From JAICIG01 sp035532215 (lineage in GTDB: Bacteria; Planctomycetota; Planctomycetia; Pirellulales; JAICIG01): 8,949 nucleotides of DNA. A program made the position numbers and the translations under genes. Each line of letters begins with the position of its first letter. The first letter of the stretch is position 1. A model generated the notes under the pieces. That model saw only the letters and a program-made list of their open reading frames with translations, did no database searches and was not told the origin of the DNA. This document shows positions 1 through 6,411 of this stretch, piece by piece. The stretch spans positions 1-8,949 of the forward strand of contig DATKRK010000459.1 in NCBI GenBank assembly GCA_035532215.1, read 5' to 3'.

Positions 1-360
1 GCGGCTTGGTCGGCGTTGAGCGGCTCGGCGATGGCCCAGTTTCCCGGCGGCGGCTACTGGGGCGCCTACCATGCGAACAACTCGAACTATCACAAGCGAG
101 CGTCTTACGGCGAGCTGCGCGGCCGTTTGGAGCCGGACGTCACGGGCACCGCCAGCGACCCGCACTACGCCAACAACTTGTTGGGATGGGGCCTGACCGG
201 CAACGGCATGAGCGCCTATCAGGGCAACGAATACCGCGGCCGCGCCACGAGCATGTACTACGGCTACTGGGACGGCGGTTTCAATCCAGGGCTCTACGGG
301 TTCTCGATGTACCCGCACTTCGACCGCCCGGGCTTCACCTACTGGCAAGGCGGCAATTAA
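1..360 (+). CDS. Small secreted Tyr/Gly/Asn-rich hypothetical protein, 5' end missing
   Basis: The frame is open from base 1 to a TAA at 358-360, giving 119 visible residues. It begins A-A-W-S-A-L-S-G-S-A-M-A followed by Q-F-P-G-G-G. This looks like the end of a signal peptide hydrophobic core with an A-x-A cleavage site (after A-M-A), so the true start is probably upstream of the window. The in-frame TTG at 16 and ATG at 31 would cut into that signal and are poor start choices. The mature part is about 107 residues, rich in Gly, Tyr and Asn, with aromatic-glycine patches such as YYGYWDGG and GLYGFSMYPHF, and it has no Cys. I recognise no domain. By inference it is an exported small structural or envelope protein. 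It is convergent with the methyltransferase gene and probably unrelated to the minus-strand unit. Confidence 0.7.
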   Translation, partial: AAWSALSGSAMAQFPGGGYWGAYHANNSNYHKRASYGELRGRLEPDVTGTASDPHYANNLLGWGLTGNGMSAYQGNEYRGRATSMYYGYWDGGFNPGLYGFSMYPHFDRPGFTYWQGGN

Positions 361-430
361 GCCCTCGGCCGTTCGCGCAGAGACTTATCGGCCTCGGTAT
401 TCCGTCGGCGGCTGAGCCGGGCGCCTGTTG

Positions 431-453
431 GCTCGAATGCGTTCGAGCTTTCG
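431..453 (+). terminator. Terminator-like hairpin downstream of the secreted-protein gene
   Basis: A perfect 7-bp inverted repeat, GCTCGAA (431-437) and TTCGAGC (442-448), encloses a TGCG loop, followed by TTTCG. It lies about 70 bp after the TAA at 360, inside the 171-bp convergent gap (361-531). The T-run is only three bases, so this is a weak intrinsic terminator at best. The stem is symmetric, but the minus-strand side has no T-run, so the plus-strand gene is the likelier user. Nothing else is evident in the gap. Confidence 0.4.
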
Positions 454-531
454 CTCGATCGCCGCGCCCAGCGCCGGGCCGAGTTGCCGGAGCAGCGAGC
501 GAACGCCGCGCGGACCGTAAACGATCTCGGT

Positions 532-1146
532 CTACACCAGATCGAACTCTGCCGGGAGGAAGTCTTCTTCATCCGCAGCCAGTTGGGCGTTGGCTTCGAC
601 GAACAAAAACAGATTCTGCCGATACCAAGCCGGTATGTCCCGATCGTGGACGATTTTGGAACGCACCACGTCCCGGCGAATAAAGCCCCGCCGCTCGAAC
701 AGTTCCGTCCAGTAAGCCGGCGGCTGCAAGTTGATATGCCCTTTGCCGCCCTGGCCCGGAATCGCCGCTGAGAAAACTACGCGATCGGCCGCGGTCGTCA
801 ACCATTCGACCAGCGGGCGAGCCATGCAAGGCGGCAAGTGCTCGGCGACTTCGACGCAGACTGCCAGATCGAATCGCCGCGGCGCGGGCATTCGCACGCC
901 GAGGTCGACCGGCTCGAAGCACGACTTGTCGATGAGCAGGTTCGTCGCCGCCGCCGGGCAGTCGAGCAGCAGCATTTCCTCGACGCCCAGGCGGCGAAAA
1001 ACCGAGAGCCACGCTCCCGTCCCGCCCCCCACGTCGACGACCGAACGCACGCCGCCGACGATCGCCAGGATGAAGGGCACGATTCGTTCGGCCGCGCGCA
1101 GTGAATCCGGAACCTCGTCCGCGTGTGGGTAGCTTGATTCGGTCAT
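532..1146 (-). CDS. Class I SAM-dependent methyltransferase, small, substrate unknown
   Basis: This encodes 204 residues with a Rossmann-type methyltransferase core. The SAM-binding glycine loop is VVDVGGGTG (residues 36-44), the likely ribose-binding acidic residue after strand 2 is D62 (LLLDC), and the strand-4 region is DLAVCVEVAEHL (93-104). The C-terminal half has GHINLQPPAYWTELFERRGF and WYRQNLFLFV, which resemble small bacterial methyltransferases of the Methyltransf_23/25 type. The end is acidic. A longer reading from a GTG at 1251 would overlap the ATPase gene and add an Arg-rich, non-conserved-looking extension. The ATG at 1146 is preferred: it starts 50 bp after the ATPase stop and just before the recognisable helix. 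No strong Shine-Dalgarno precedes it. The same strand and short gap suggest co-transcription with the ATPase. The substrate cannot be read from the sequence; the DPPY or NPPY motif of DNA adenine methylases is absent, so DNA methylation is unlikely. Confidence 0.85.
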   Translation of the reverse strand: MTESSYPHADEVPDSLRAAERIVPFILAIVGGVRSVVDVGGGTGAWLSVFRRLGVEEMLLLDCPAAATNLLIDKSCFEPVDLGVRMPAPRRFDLAVCVEVAEHLPPCMARPLVEWLTTAADRVVFSAAIPGQGGKGHINLQPPAYWTELFERRGFIRRDVVRSKIVHDRDIPAWYRQNLFLFVEANAQLAADEEDFLPAEFDLV

Positions 1147-1196
1147 TGAGTCTCTGAGGCGTGCAAGTGCATCTGCCCTACTTGTTTCCGGCCGAC

Positions 1197-4100
1197 TCAG
1201 GCGGCTTCCATGTCGTCGTCGGCCTCTTCGTCCTCGCCGGAGTCGTCCCACTCGTCGTCTGGCTCTTCCGACGCGTCGGCGTCGTCAAATGCATCTTCGT
1301 CGACTTCTTCGTCGTCCGACGTATCTAGAACGTCGCGATGGCCGGCGTTGTTGCGATGTGGCGGCGCTTCGCTGGCTTTCTCCTCCTCGTCGTCCAAATC
1401 GTCTTCGACCGGCTCGAACCATAGCGCGTTGTCGAACGGTCCGCCGCGGCGGCGATTGCGGACGACGGTCACCTGCGGCGGCTCGTCGGGCGGCGCCGTT
1501 TCCGATGAATGCCGAGTCGAACGGAACTCGTCGTCATCGTGCTCCGCAGTCTCCTTTTCGCCCTCTTCGTCTTCGCTGCCTTCGTCTTCGCTGCCTTCGT
1601 CCTGGCCGTCGAAGGCGTTTTCTTCCAACTCGTCGTCGTCCGGGTCTTCCCAGACAAGTTGCGCTTGCTGACGCTTGTCCTCATCGTCGTCGAAGACATC
1701 ATCAGAATCGTCTTCGTCGACGAGAATCGTGCCCTCGCCGACGTCGTCGGGGCGCCAGCGCGCGACCGGCTCGAGCGCCACGTCGTCGTCCGCCAATTCG
1801 CTTTCGGGCGCCTGGTAGGCCAGCGTCGCCGTTTCCGTTTCGTCGTTGGCCGGCAGCGCACGGGCCGACAGCTTGAGATTCTTGAACAGTTTCCAGACGT
1901 GCTCGTGACAGGTGAACACCAGCAGTTGGCGCCCTTCCGCCGCAAAGTCGCGGAGCACGGCGGCGGCGGCCTTCGCACGCCGCGAGTCGAAATTCACCAG
2001 CACGTCGTCGAGCACCAGCGGCAGCTCGATTCCGCGGCGGGCGTAAGAGGCGACCAGCGCCAGCCGCAAGCTCAAGAACAACTGCTCGCGCGTGCCGCGG
2101 CTAAGCACTTCGACCGGCAATCGTCGCCCTTGGGCGTCGTCGACCACGAGCGTGTTTTCGCCCAGCGGAGTCCAGACGCGCGTGTAGTGCCCTTCAGTCA
2201 GGCGTTCGAGATGCTTCGAAGCCTCTTGCAGCGTTTCGGGCTGCCGTTCGGCTTCGTATTGTTTGCGCACCTGGTCGAGCACCAGACCCGTGACGGCGAC
2301 GACTTGCCACTGCTCGATCGCCTCTCGCAGCCGCTCTTCGACCACGCCCAGATCGATATACCGCTGGGGCAGCCGGCGATCGTCGGCCAGCGATTTCAGT
2401 TCGTGTTGCACGCGGCCGCGCTGCTCGAACAGCGTTTGCACGCGCTCGGTCGCCGATTGTAATTCGGCGGAAAGCTCTTCCCAGTGCGCTTCGAGCCGTC
2501 CGGCGTGCGGTCCTTCGAGCCAAGAGCGGACGTCGTCTTCCGTCAAGCGAATGCCGAGCGCGGCGCCGATTTCGCGGGTGATCGTCGCCTGCTGGCTGCG
2601 CAAGCGTTCGAGCGACTCGGCGTCTTCGAGGCGTCGGCGAAACTCGTCTTCGTCGGCGATGCCCGCCTGCACGAATAGCACCTGGCGGCGATGCTGCCAG
2701 CGATCGATGCCGTGCGCCAGCCGCGTCTGCCGGCGATGGATGCGCCGCAACCGTGCGTCGAGCGCCTCCCGCCGCGAGGCGATCCCCTCGTGATCGGCCA
2801 GCGCCTGGCGCAGTTGTTTCAAGCGATCGGTCACGCGCGGGCTAGTCGGCTCCAACTCGACGTCGGTCATGACCTGCGCCGCGCGGCCGGCGAGCACGTC
2901 GAATTCCTTGCGGCGTTCGGCCAAATCGAGCCGCGCCTGCTTGAGCCGCCGCTCGGAAGCGTGGACCTGCATCCGTCGCTCGGTCAAATGGCGGACCTGC
3001 TTGGGCGAGAGATTCTTGGGCAATCCGGCGGCGGCCAGCGCGCTTTGCCAACGTCGCCGGGCCAGTTTGATCTGGTCCTCGGCTTCTTCGGCCCGCTTGG
3101 CGGCGGCGTCGGCCTCGCGTTGGGCGGTTTGCCGCTCGGCGTCGATCGTCATCAAATCTTCGAGTCCGGCCAGTTCTTTCTCGGCCGCCTGGAGCCGCAC
3201 CAGCCAGGGACCCGCGCCGCGCGGAAGCACGGCGTCGAGCGCGGCCCGCTCTTCCTTGGCTTGCTTGATCTGGGCCACGAGCGCGGCCGATTGGCTTTGC
3301 GTGACTTCGAGTTGTTCGGCGGCCGACCGCTCGAGCAGATACTTGCTGGCCGCCGCGGCCCCGCAGAACAAGAGCCCAAACACGAGCTTCGCCTCGCCTC
3401 CCTGCCCGCTGGAGACGATCATCAGCACGGCGCCCCAAAGCGTCATCGCCGCGCCCAGGGCGAACAGGGCGGCCAGTCCGATCAGCACGAAGCCGGGCAG
3501 CAATTGCCGCTCTTCGAGTTTTTGACTTTGTTCGACCAGCCCGGCGTCCTGGGCGCTCATCTGCGAGAGCCGCTCGTCGAGCTGCGCCCGCCGCCGCAAT
3601 TGGGCCGCCAATTCGCCGGCCCGCTCGAGCGCGGGCGCCAGTTCTTTTTCCTGCTTGCCGGCCAGGGCCTGCCCGATCTGCGCGGCCGCGGCGTCGGCCG
3701 CCTGCTGGCTGCTCTCGCGCTGCCGCTGAGCCGCCGCGAGCTTCGCTTGCGGATCGCGCAGCGCACGGGCCAAGGGCCGCAGCACGGCGCGCGTGCGTTC
3801 GTCAATCGCCGGCGCCGCCTGGCGGCGCTCTTGGCCGACGCCCAGCCGCTGCCGCTCATCGGACAACTGAGTCTCCAAGGCGGCGACTTCGCCCGAAAGC
3901 TGATCGACTTGCGATTCCAACGCTCCGATCCAGGTTTCCTGTTCGGCAAGGGCTTCGATCCGCGGCGTGCAGCGGGCCAGCGCCCGATTGAGCCCCAGTG
4001 CGGCGATTTCGCGGCGCACCGCCTTGCGCTGCTGCTTCAAGGCTTCGAGCTTGCCCCCGCGCTGCGCCAGCCGTTTTCCGATCGATTCGATTTGCTCGAC

Positions 4101-4928
4101 GTGTACGGGCGAGATCGAGGGATGGGCCAGCAGGCGTTCTTGGCGGGCTTGCACCTCGGCGCGGCGGCCCCATGCCTCGCGGACGGCCAGCGCCGCCTCG
4201 ACCACGCGCACCGCCTGCTCGAGTTGGCCGCGCTCTTCCTCGCGGCGCTTGATTTCCCCGTCCAACTCGCCGCGCTGATGAACCAGCGCCGCGTAGCGGT
4301 GCGAAACCGAGCGCAGCTCGTGGATTTCGCCGGCGATCTTGTCGCGCTCGGCCAGCAAGCTGGCGATCTGACAGGGCTTGCCCTCTGGGGACAAGAGACG
4401 CTCACGCGAGGTTCTCAGTTCGCGGAGCACGTCGATCAGCGAAACGCGGTCGAGCCCGGTCGACAGCCCGTAGAGCAGTTCGGCGGCGGCGGTGTCGCCG
4501 AGCGCGCCGAGTTCCTGGATTTCGCGCAGGCCGATGGCGAAGACGTTGTTAAACGTGACCTCGTCGACGCGGCCCAGCAGGCGATCGAGAAGATGCTCTT
4601 TCTGCAACGCACCGCTCGCGTCGAGAATGCGCAGTTCGCCCGCAGGCGGCGTGCGCGGCGAAGCGTCGGCATGACGCTCGACGCTGAAGCGGCCCAGCGC
4701 GCTTTCGACGAGCAGCGTTCCGCCCGCTCGGCCTCCGCCGAACGGAGGCAAGTAGCGGCGGCGGCGCTCGGGCGAGAAGCCGTACAGCACCGTGCGCACG
4801 AACTGCAGCAGCGTCGTTTTGCCGGCCTCGTTGGGCCCGTAAAATGCGGTCAACCGCTGGGAAAGATCGTCGAGCCTCAGACCGGTCCAGGCGCCGAAGC
4901 CGTCGATTTCGAGTTCGAGCAGGTTCAC
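1197..4928 (-). CDS. YhaN/SbcC/Rad50-like AAA ATPase with coiled coil, membrane segment and acidic tail
   Basis: This 1243-residue ABC-type ATPase of the Rad50/SbcC/YhaN group is the expected motor partner of the upstream SbcD-like protein. The N-terminal half-domain has IDGFGAW and Walker A GPNEAGKT (31-38). The signature motif is LSRGTREQ (942-949), Walker B is LVLDD (971-975), followed by the D-loop VNFD (978-981) and H-loop TCHEH (1006-1010). Between them lie long Glu/Arg/Gln/Ala-rich coiled coils with no CxxC zinc hook that I can see. At 480-505 there is a strongly hydrophobic stretch, and a shorter one at 515-527; together they could form a membrane hairpin, as known for YhaN-type proteins. 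Residues from about 1021 to 1243 form a Asp/Glu-rich, low-complexity tail that is unusual for the family. The GTG start at 4928 overlaps the upstream TGA (GTGA) and has GAGGAG 8 nt before it. By inference it handles DNA ends or structures near the membrane. Confidence 0.9.
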   Translation of the reverse strand: MNLLELEIDGFGAWTGLRLDDLSQRLTAFYGPNEAGKTTLLQFVRTVLYGFSPERRRRYLPPFGGGRAGGTLLVESALGRFSVERHADASPRTPPAGELRILDASGALQKEHLLDRLLGRVDEVTFNNVFAIGLREIQELGALGDTAAAELLYGLSTGLDRVSLIDVLRELRTSRERLLSPEGKPCQIASLLAERDKIAGEIHELRSVSHRYAALVHQRGELDGEIKRREEERGQLEQAVRVVEAALAVREAWGRRAEVQARQERLLAHPSISPVHVEQIESIGKRLAQRGGKLEALKQQRKAVRREIAALGLNRALARCTPRIEALAEQETWIGALESQVDQLSGEVAALETQLSDERQRLGVGQERRQAAPAIDERTRAVLRPLARALRDPQAKLAAAQRQRESSQQAADAAAAQIGQALAGKQEKELAPALERAGELAAQLRRRAQLDERLSQMSAQDAGLVEQSQKLEERQLLPGFVLIGLAALFALGAAMTLWGAVLMIVSSGQGGEAKLVFGLLFCGAAAASKYLLERSAAEQLEVTQSQSAALVAQIKQAKEERAALDAVLPRGAGPWLVRLQAAEKELAGLEDLMTIDAERQTAQREADAAAKRAEEAEDQIKLARRRWQSALAAAGLPKNLSPKQVRHLTERRMQVHASERRLKQARLDLAERRKEFDVLAGRAAQVMTDVELEPTSPRVTDRLKQLRQALADHEGIASRREALDARLRRIHRRQTRLAHGIDRWQHRRQVLFVQAGIADEDEFRRRLEDAESLERLRSQQATITREIGAALGIRLTEDDVRSWLEGPHAGRLEAHWEELSAELQSATERVQTLFEQRGRVQHELKSLADDRRLPQRYIDLGVVEERLREAIEQWQVVAVTGLVLDQVRKQYEAERQPETLQEASKHLERLTEGHYTRVWTPLGENTLVVDDAQGRRLPVEVLSRGTREQLFLSLRLALVASYARRGIELPLVLDDVLVNFDSRRAKAAAAVLRDFAAEGRQLLVFTCHEHVWKLFKNLKLSARALPANDETETATLAYQAPESELADDDVALEPVARWRPDDVGEGTILVDEDDSDDVFDDDEDKRQQAQLVWEDPDDDELEENAFDGQDEGSEDEGSEDEEGEKETAEHDDDEFRSTRHSSETAPPDEPPQVTVVRNRRRGGPFDNALWFEPVEDDLDDEEEKASEAPPHRNNAGHRDVLDTSDDEEVDEDAFDDADASEEPDDEWDDSGEDEEADDDMEAA
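1565..1601 (-). repeat. 15-bp in-frame tandem repeat in the ATPase acidic tail
   Basis: The plus-strand unit CTTCGTCTTCGCTGC occurs at 1565-1579 and 1580-1594, with seven further bases at 1595-1601, giving about 2.5 perfect copies. On the coding strand it encodes a repeated five-residue unit, GSEDE, inside the acidic tail. The copies are identical at the DNA level, which points to recent slippage expansion. The length is a multiple of three, so copy changes keep the reading frame. Confidence 0.85.
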
Positions 4929-6163
4929 GATGGCGTCTCCTCGCCTCTTAAGAGATCCGCGCCAAGCAGCGCCGCTTTTCGCAACACGCGCTCGCGCGTC
5001 GAGCGGTCGTCGAGCCGCGCCGCAGCGGCCAAGGCGTCGGTCGCTTGCCGCTCGCCAAGATAGGGTACCAAATCGAGCCCCGGCTCTTCATCCTCGGCGT
5101 CCGACAGCCGATCGCGAATGGCGCGCAGATAATCGCCCAGCAGCGTGTCTTGTTGATGCCAACTGTTCGGCGCGTCGGGCGATTCGACTTCGAGCGACAC
5201 GCTCCAAGCCGCCGGCGAGGCGTAGCCGGCTTCGTTGCGCAGCCGCGTCAACAATTCGCCCGACCAACCGCCGCGGTGCAGCGGCGCGGCCAGCGGAGCC
5301 GCCCCGCTGATGGTCCAGGAAATGAGTTGATCGACGCCCGGCGTCGTGGCCGCGATCGTGCGCAGGCGTTCGAGGAGCAGCCGTTCCAATGCCTGCTTGG
5401 TCGCCGGCTCGTTGAGCTGGATCTCTTCTTGGCGATAGCGCAGCACGTCGGTCGGCGCGAGCCTGGTGCGCAACTTCCCGCCGGCATCGACTTCGACCAG
5501 CGTACAGCCGCAAGGGCCCGCCTCGTCCGGCTGGCGGCCTTGCGTCGTGCCGGGGAAGTGAGCCACGGCCGGCGATTCCGACTGCGTTTCGCGCCGGCGC
5601 CGTCCGCCCAGCGCCCAGTATTGAATGCCGCGGTTGGCGATTGCGGCGCGGTCGATTTCGCCGTATGTCACAGCGATGGCCAGCGGCCCTCCCTCTGCCG
5701 CGACGAAATCGCCCGGCCGCAGCTTTTTGCTCTTGCGGCGGCTCAGACCGATCAACCGCGCGACGGCCTGCCCTTCGCGATGGTGCACGACTTCCTCGGG
5801 GCGTCGTTCGGGAAAGACATGCACGTTCTCGGGCAGCGGTGCGAACGCGGGCCAACTTTCGGGGGGGTCGGATTGCCCGCCCGCCCAGTAGACCTGAATG
5901 CCGCGGGCGCCGAGACGTTCGAATTGCTCGACCAAAAACAGCGGGCCGCGCGGCCCGGTCGCTTCGGCTTGCAACAGGTTGCCCGCCAGCACCACGAAAT
6001 CGACCTGTTCGGACAGGGCCAAATCCATCGTCCGCTCGACCGCTCGATACGGCGCTTCGGCAAACGCGGCGCGCAGGTGATCCGGAACCTCGCTGACGCC
6101 GCAAGGCGGGCGCTCCAGATGGAAGTCGCTGGCGTGAACGAAGCGAAATGGCGTTTGCGACAT
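4925..6163 (-). CDS. SbcD/YhaO-like metallophosphoesterase-fold protein, apparently catalytically degenerate
   Basis: This encodes 412 residues, a usual length for SbcD/YhaO-type Mre11-family nuclease subunits. The fold is recognisable from FRFVHASDFHL (6-16), VDFVVLAGNLL (54-64), the IQVYWAGGQSDPP block (89-101), GIQYWALGG (179-187) and the HFPGTTQGRQPDEAGPCG block (202-219). Active-site state: motif I D13 and H15 are present. Motif II GDxxD reads G61-N62-L-L-Q65. Motif III GNHD reads G96-Q97-S98-D99. The motif IV His is Y167 (VTYGE). Motif V GHxH reads G186-G187-R188-R189. Most manganese ligands and the catalytic His are therefore replaced, while the open frame argues against simple decay. 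The region from about 225 to 412 matches the helical capping/C-terminal part in position only. The ATG at 6163 has GGAGG six bases upstream. The stop overlaps the ATPase start. By inference it is a non-catalytic DNA-binding or scaffold partner of the ATPase; residual activity through D13/H15 cannot be excluded. Confidence 0.85.
   Translation of the reverse strand: MSQTPFRFVHASDFHLERPPCGVSEVPDHLRAAFAEAPYRAVERTMDLALSEQVDFVVLAGNLLQAEATGPRGPLFLVEQFERLGARGIQVYWAGGQSDPPESWPAFAPLPENVHVFPERRPEEVVHHREGQAVARLIGLSRRKSKKLRPGDFVAAEGGPLAIAVTYGEIDRAAIANRGIQYWALGGRRRRETQSESPAVAHFPGTTQGRQPDEAGPCGCTLVEVDAGGKLRTRLAPTDVLRYRQEEIQLNEPATKQALERLLLERLRTIAATTPGVDQLISWTISGAAPLAAPLHRGGWSGELLTRLRNEAGYASPAAWSVSLEVESPDAPNSWHQQDTLLGDYLRAIRDRLSDAEDEEPGLDLVPYLGERQATDALAAAARLDDRSTRERVLRKAALLGADLLRGEETPS
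4937..4942 (-). promoter_or_regulatory. Ribosome binding site for the ATPase GTG start
   Basis: The minus strand reads GAGGAG, then eight bases, then GTG at 4928. This lies inside the last codons of the SbcD-like gene. Together with the GTGA stop/start overlap it fixes the GTG as the start and implies translational coupling of the two proteins. Confidence 0.65.
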
Positions 6164-6169
6164 AAGGCG

Positions 6170-6174
6170 CCTCC
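6170..6174 (-). promoter_or_regulatory. Ribosome binding site for the SbcD-like gene
   Basis: The minus strand has GGAGG with six bases (CGCCTT) before ATG at 6163. It is the clearest Shine-Dalgarno in the window and supports this start. Confidence 0.7.
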
Positions 6175-6246
6175 GTGTGCCTGACGGATCTGGATGGGCA
6201 GTGTAGCGAAATCAGGAAATTCTTACTAGTTCGGTTGATCGGGCGA

Positions 6247-6354
6247 CGCCGGGCGAGACTGGTCCGGTGCGCAAACCGTAATAGGGTAGGCCGGACGCCC
6301 CGCATGGAGCAGTTCTGGAGAAGCGGACGCTTGCGCCCGGCGAGGCCAGTCTCG
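6247..6354. repeat. Imperfect direct and inverted repeats in the intergenic region
   Basis: The 18-mer at 6247-6264 (CGCCGGGCGAGACTGGTC) matches 6334-6351 (CGCCCGGCGAGGCCAGTC) at 14 of 18 positions as a direct repeat. In addition, CGAGACTGG (6254-6262) has a perfect 9-bp reverse complement, CCAGTCTCG (6346-6354), so the two copies can also pair across a loop of about 83 nt. They could be operator half-sites, part of a transcript structure, or the product of biased GC-rich composition; the sequence does not decide. Confidence 0.4.
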
Positions 6355-6370
6355 GGCGAGCGCGGCTTCG

Positions 6371-6397
6371 GCCCTCTATGTGCGGTCGCGAGAGGGC
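6371..6397 (-). terminator. Hairpin downstream of the peptide transporter
   Basis: A perfect 7-bp inverted repeat, GCCCTCT (6371-6377) and AGAGGGC (6391-6397), with a 13-nt loop starts 15 bp after the transporter stop codon (TAG at 6414-6412). No T-run follows on the minus strand, so it is not a classical intrinsic terminator. It may protect the 3' end or attenuate readthrough. A competing GGC-TTCG-GCC mini-hairpin lies at 6364-6373. Confidence 0.25.
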
Positions 6398-6411
6398 GCC
6401 CTGGCGCGATC

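Larger units (their letters stand above)
6164..6411. other. Intergenic region between the transporter and the SbcD-like operon
   Basis: This 248-bp non-coding stretch lies between two minus-strand genes and most likely holds the promoter of the three-gene unit. The only AT-rich patch is about 6210-6232, which reads AACTAGTAAGAATTTCC on the minus strand some 45 bp before the start codon. A -10-like element could lie there, but I find no convincing -35 partner. The rest is GC-rich with imperfect repeats and hairpins, listed separately. Open frames crossing it on the plus strand are not gene-like. Confidence 0.5.

Noticed and set aside
513..532. Hairpin GACCG/CGGTC just after the methyltransferase stop
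   Set aside because: The stem is only five base pairs with a ten-base loop and no T-run; expected by chance at this base composition.
6..683. 225-codon plus-strand open frame covering the secreted-protein gene and part of the methyltransferase
   Set aside because: Arg/Pro-rich translation typical of an out-of-frame reading; it crosses a hairpin and overlaps two better-supported genes.
1147..1251. N-terminal extension of the methyltransferase to a GTG at 1251
   Set aside because: It would overlap the end of the ATPase gene and adds an Arg/Gly-rich stretch that is the shadow of the acidic tail; the ATG at 1146 fits the fold better.
1201..1790. TCG/TCC-rich low-complexity DNA that could be taken for a microsatellite or Ser-rich plus-strand gene
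   Set aside because: It is explained by GAC/GAG-type Asp and Glu codons of the ATPase tail read on the minus strand; the plus-strand Ser-rich frame is a shadow.
2691..5063. 790-codon open frame on the plus strand, antisense to the ATPase gene
   Set aside because: It is the mirror of a real GC-rich gene: strong G/C third-position bias removes stops on the opposite strand. Its translation is a compositionally odd Arg/Gln/Leu/Ala-rich string without motifs, while the minus-strand frame has full ATPase motifs.
4925..6163. SbcD-like gene as a decaying pseudogene
   Set aside because: The full-length frame is intact, its ribosome binding site is strong, and it overlaps precisely with the ATPase start; degenerate catalytic residues alone fit a pseudoenzyme better than a pseudogene.
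5045..6184. 379-codon plus-strand open frame antisense to the SbcD-like gene
   Set aside because: Same shadow effect; no recognisable domain and no ribosome binding site. The minus-strand frame has metallophosphoesterase-fold landmarks and a strong Shine-Dalgarno.
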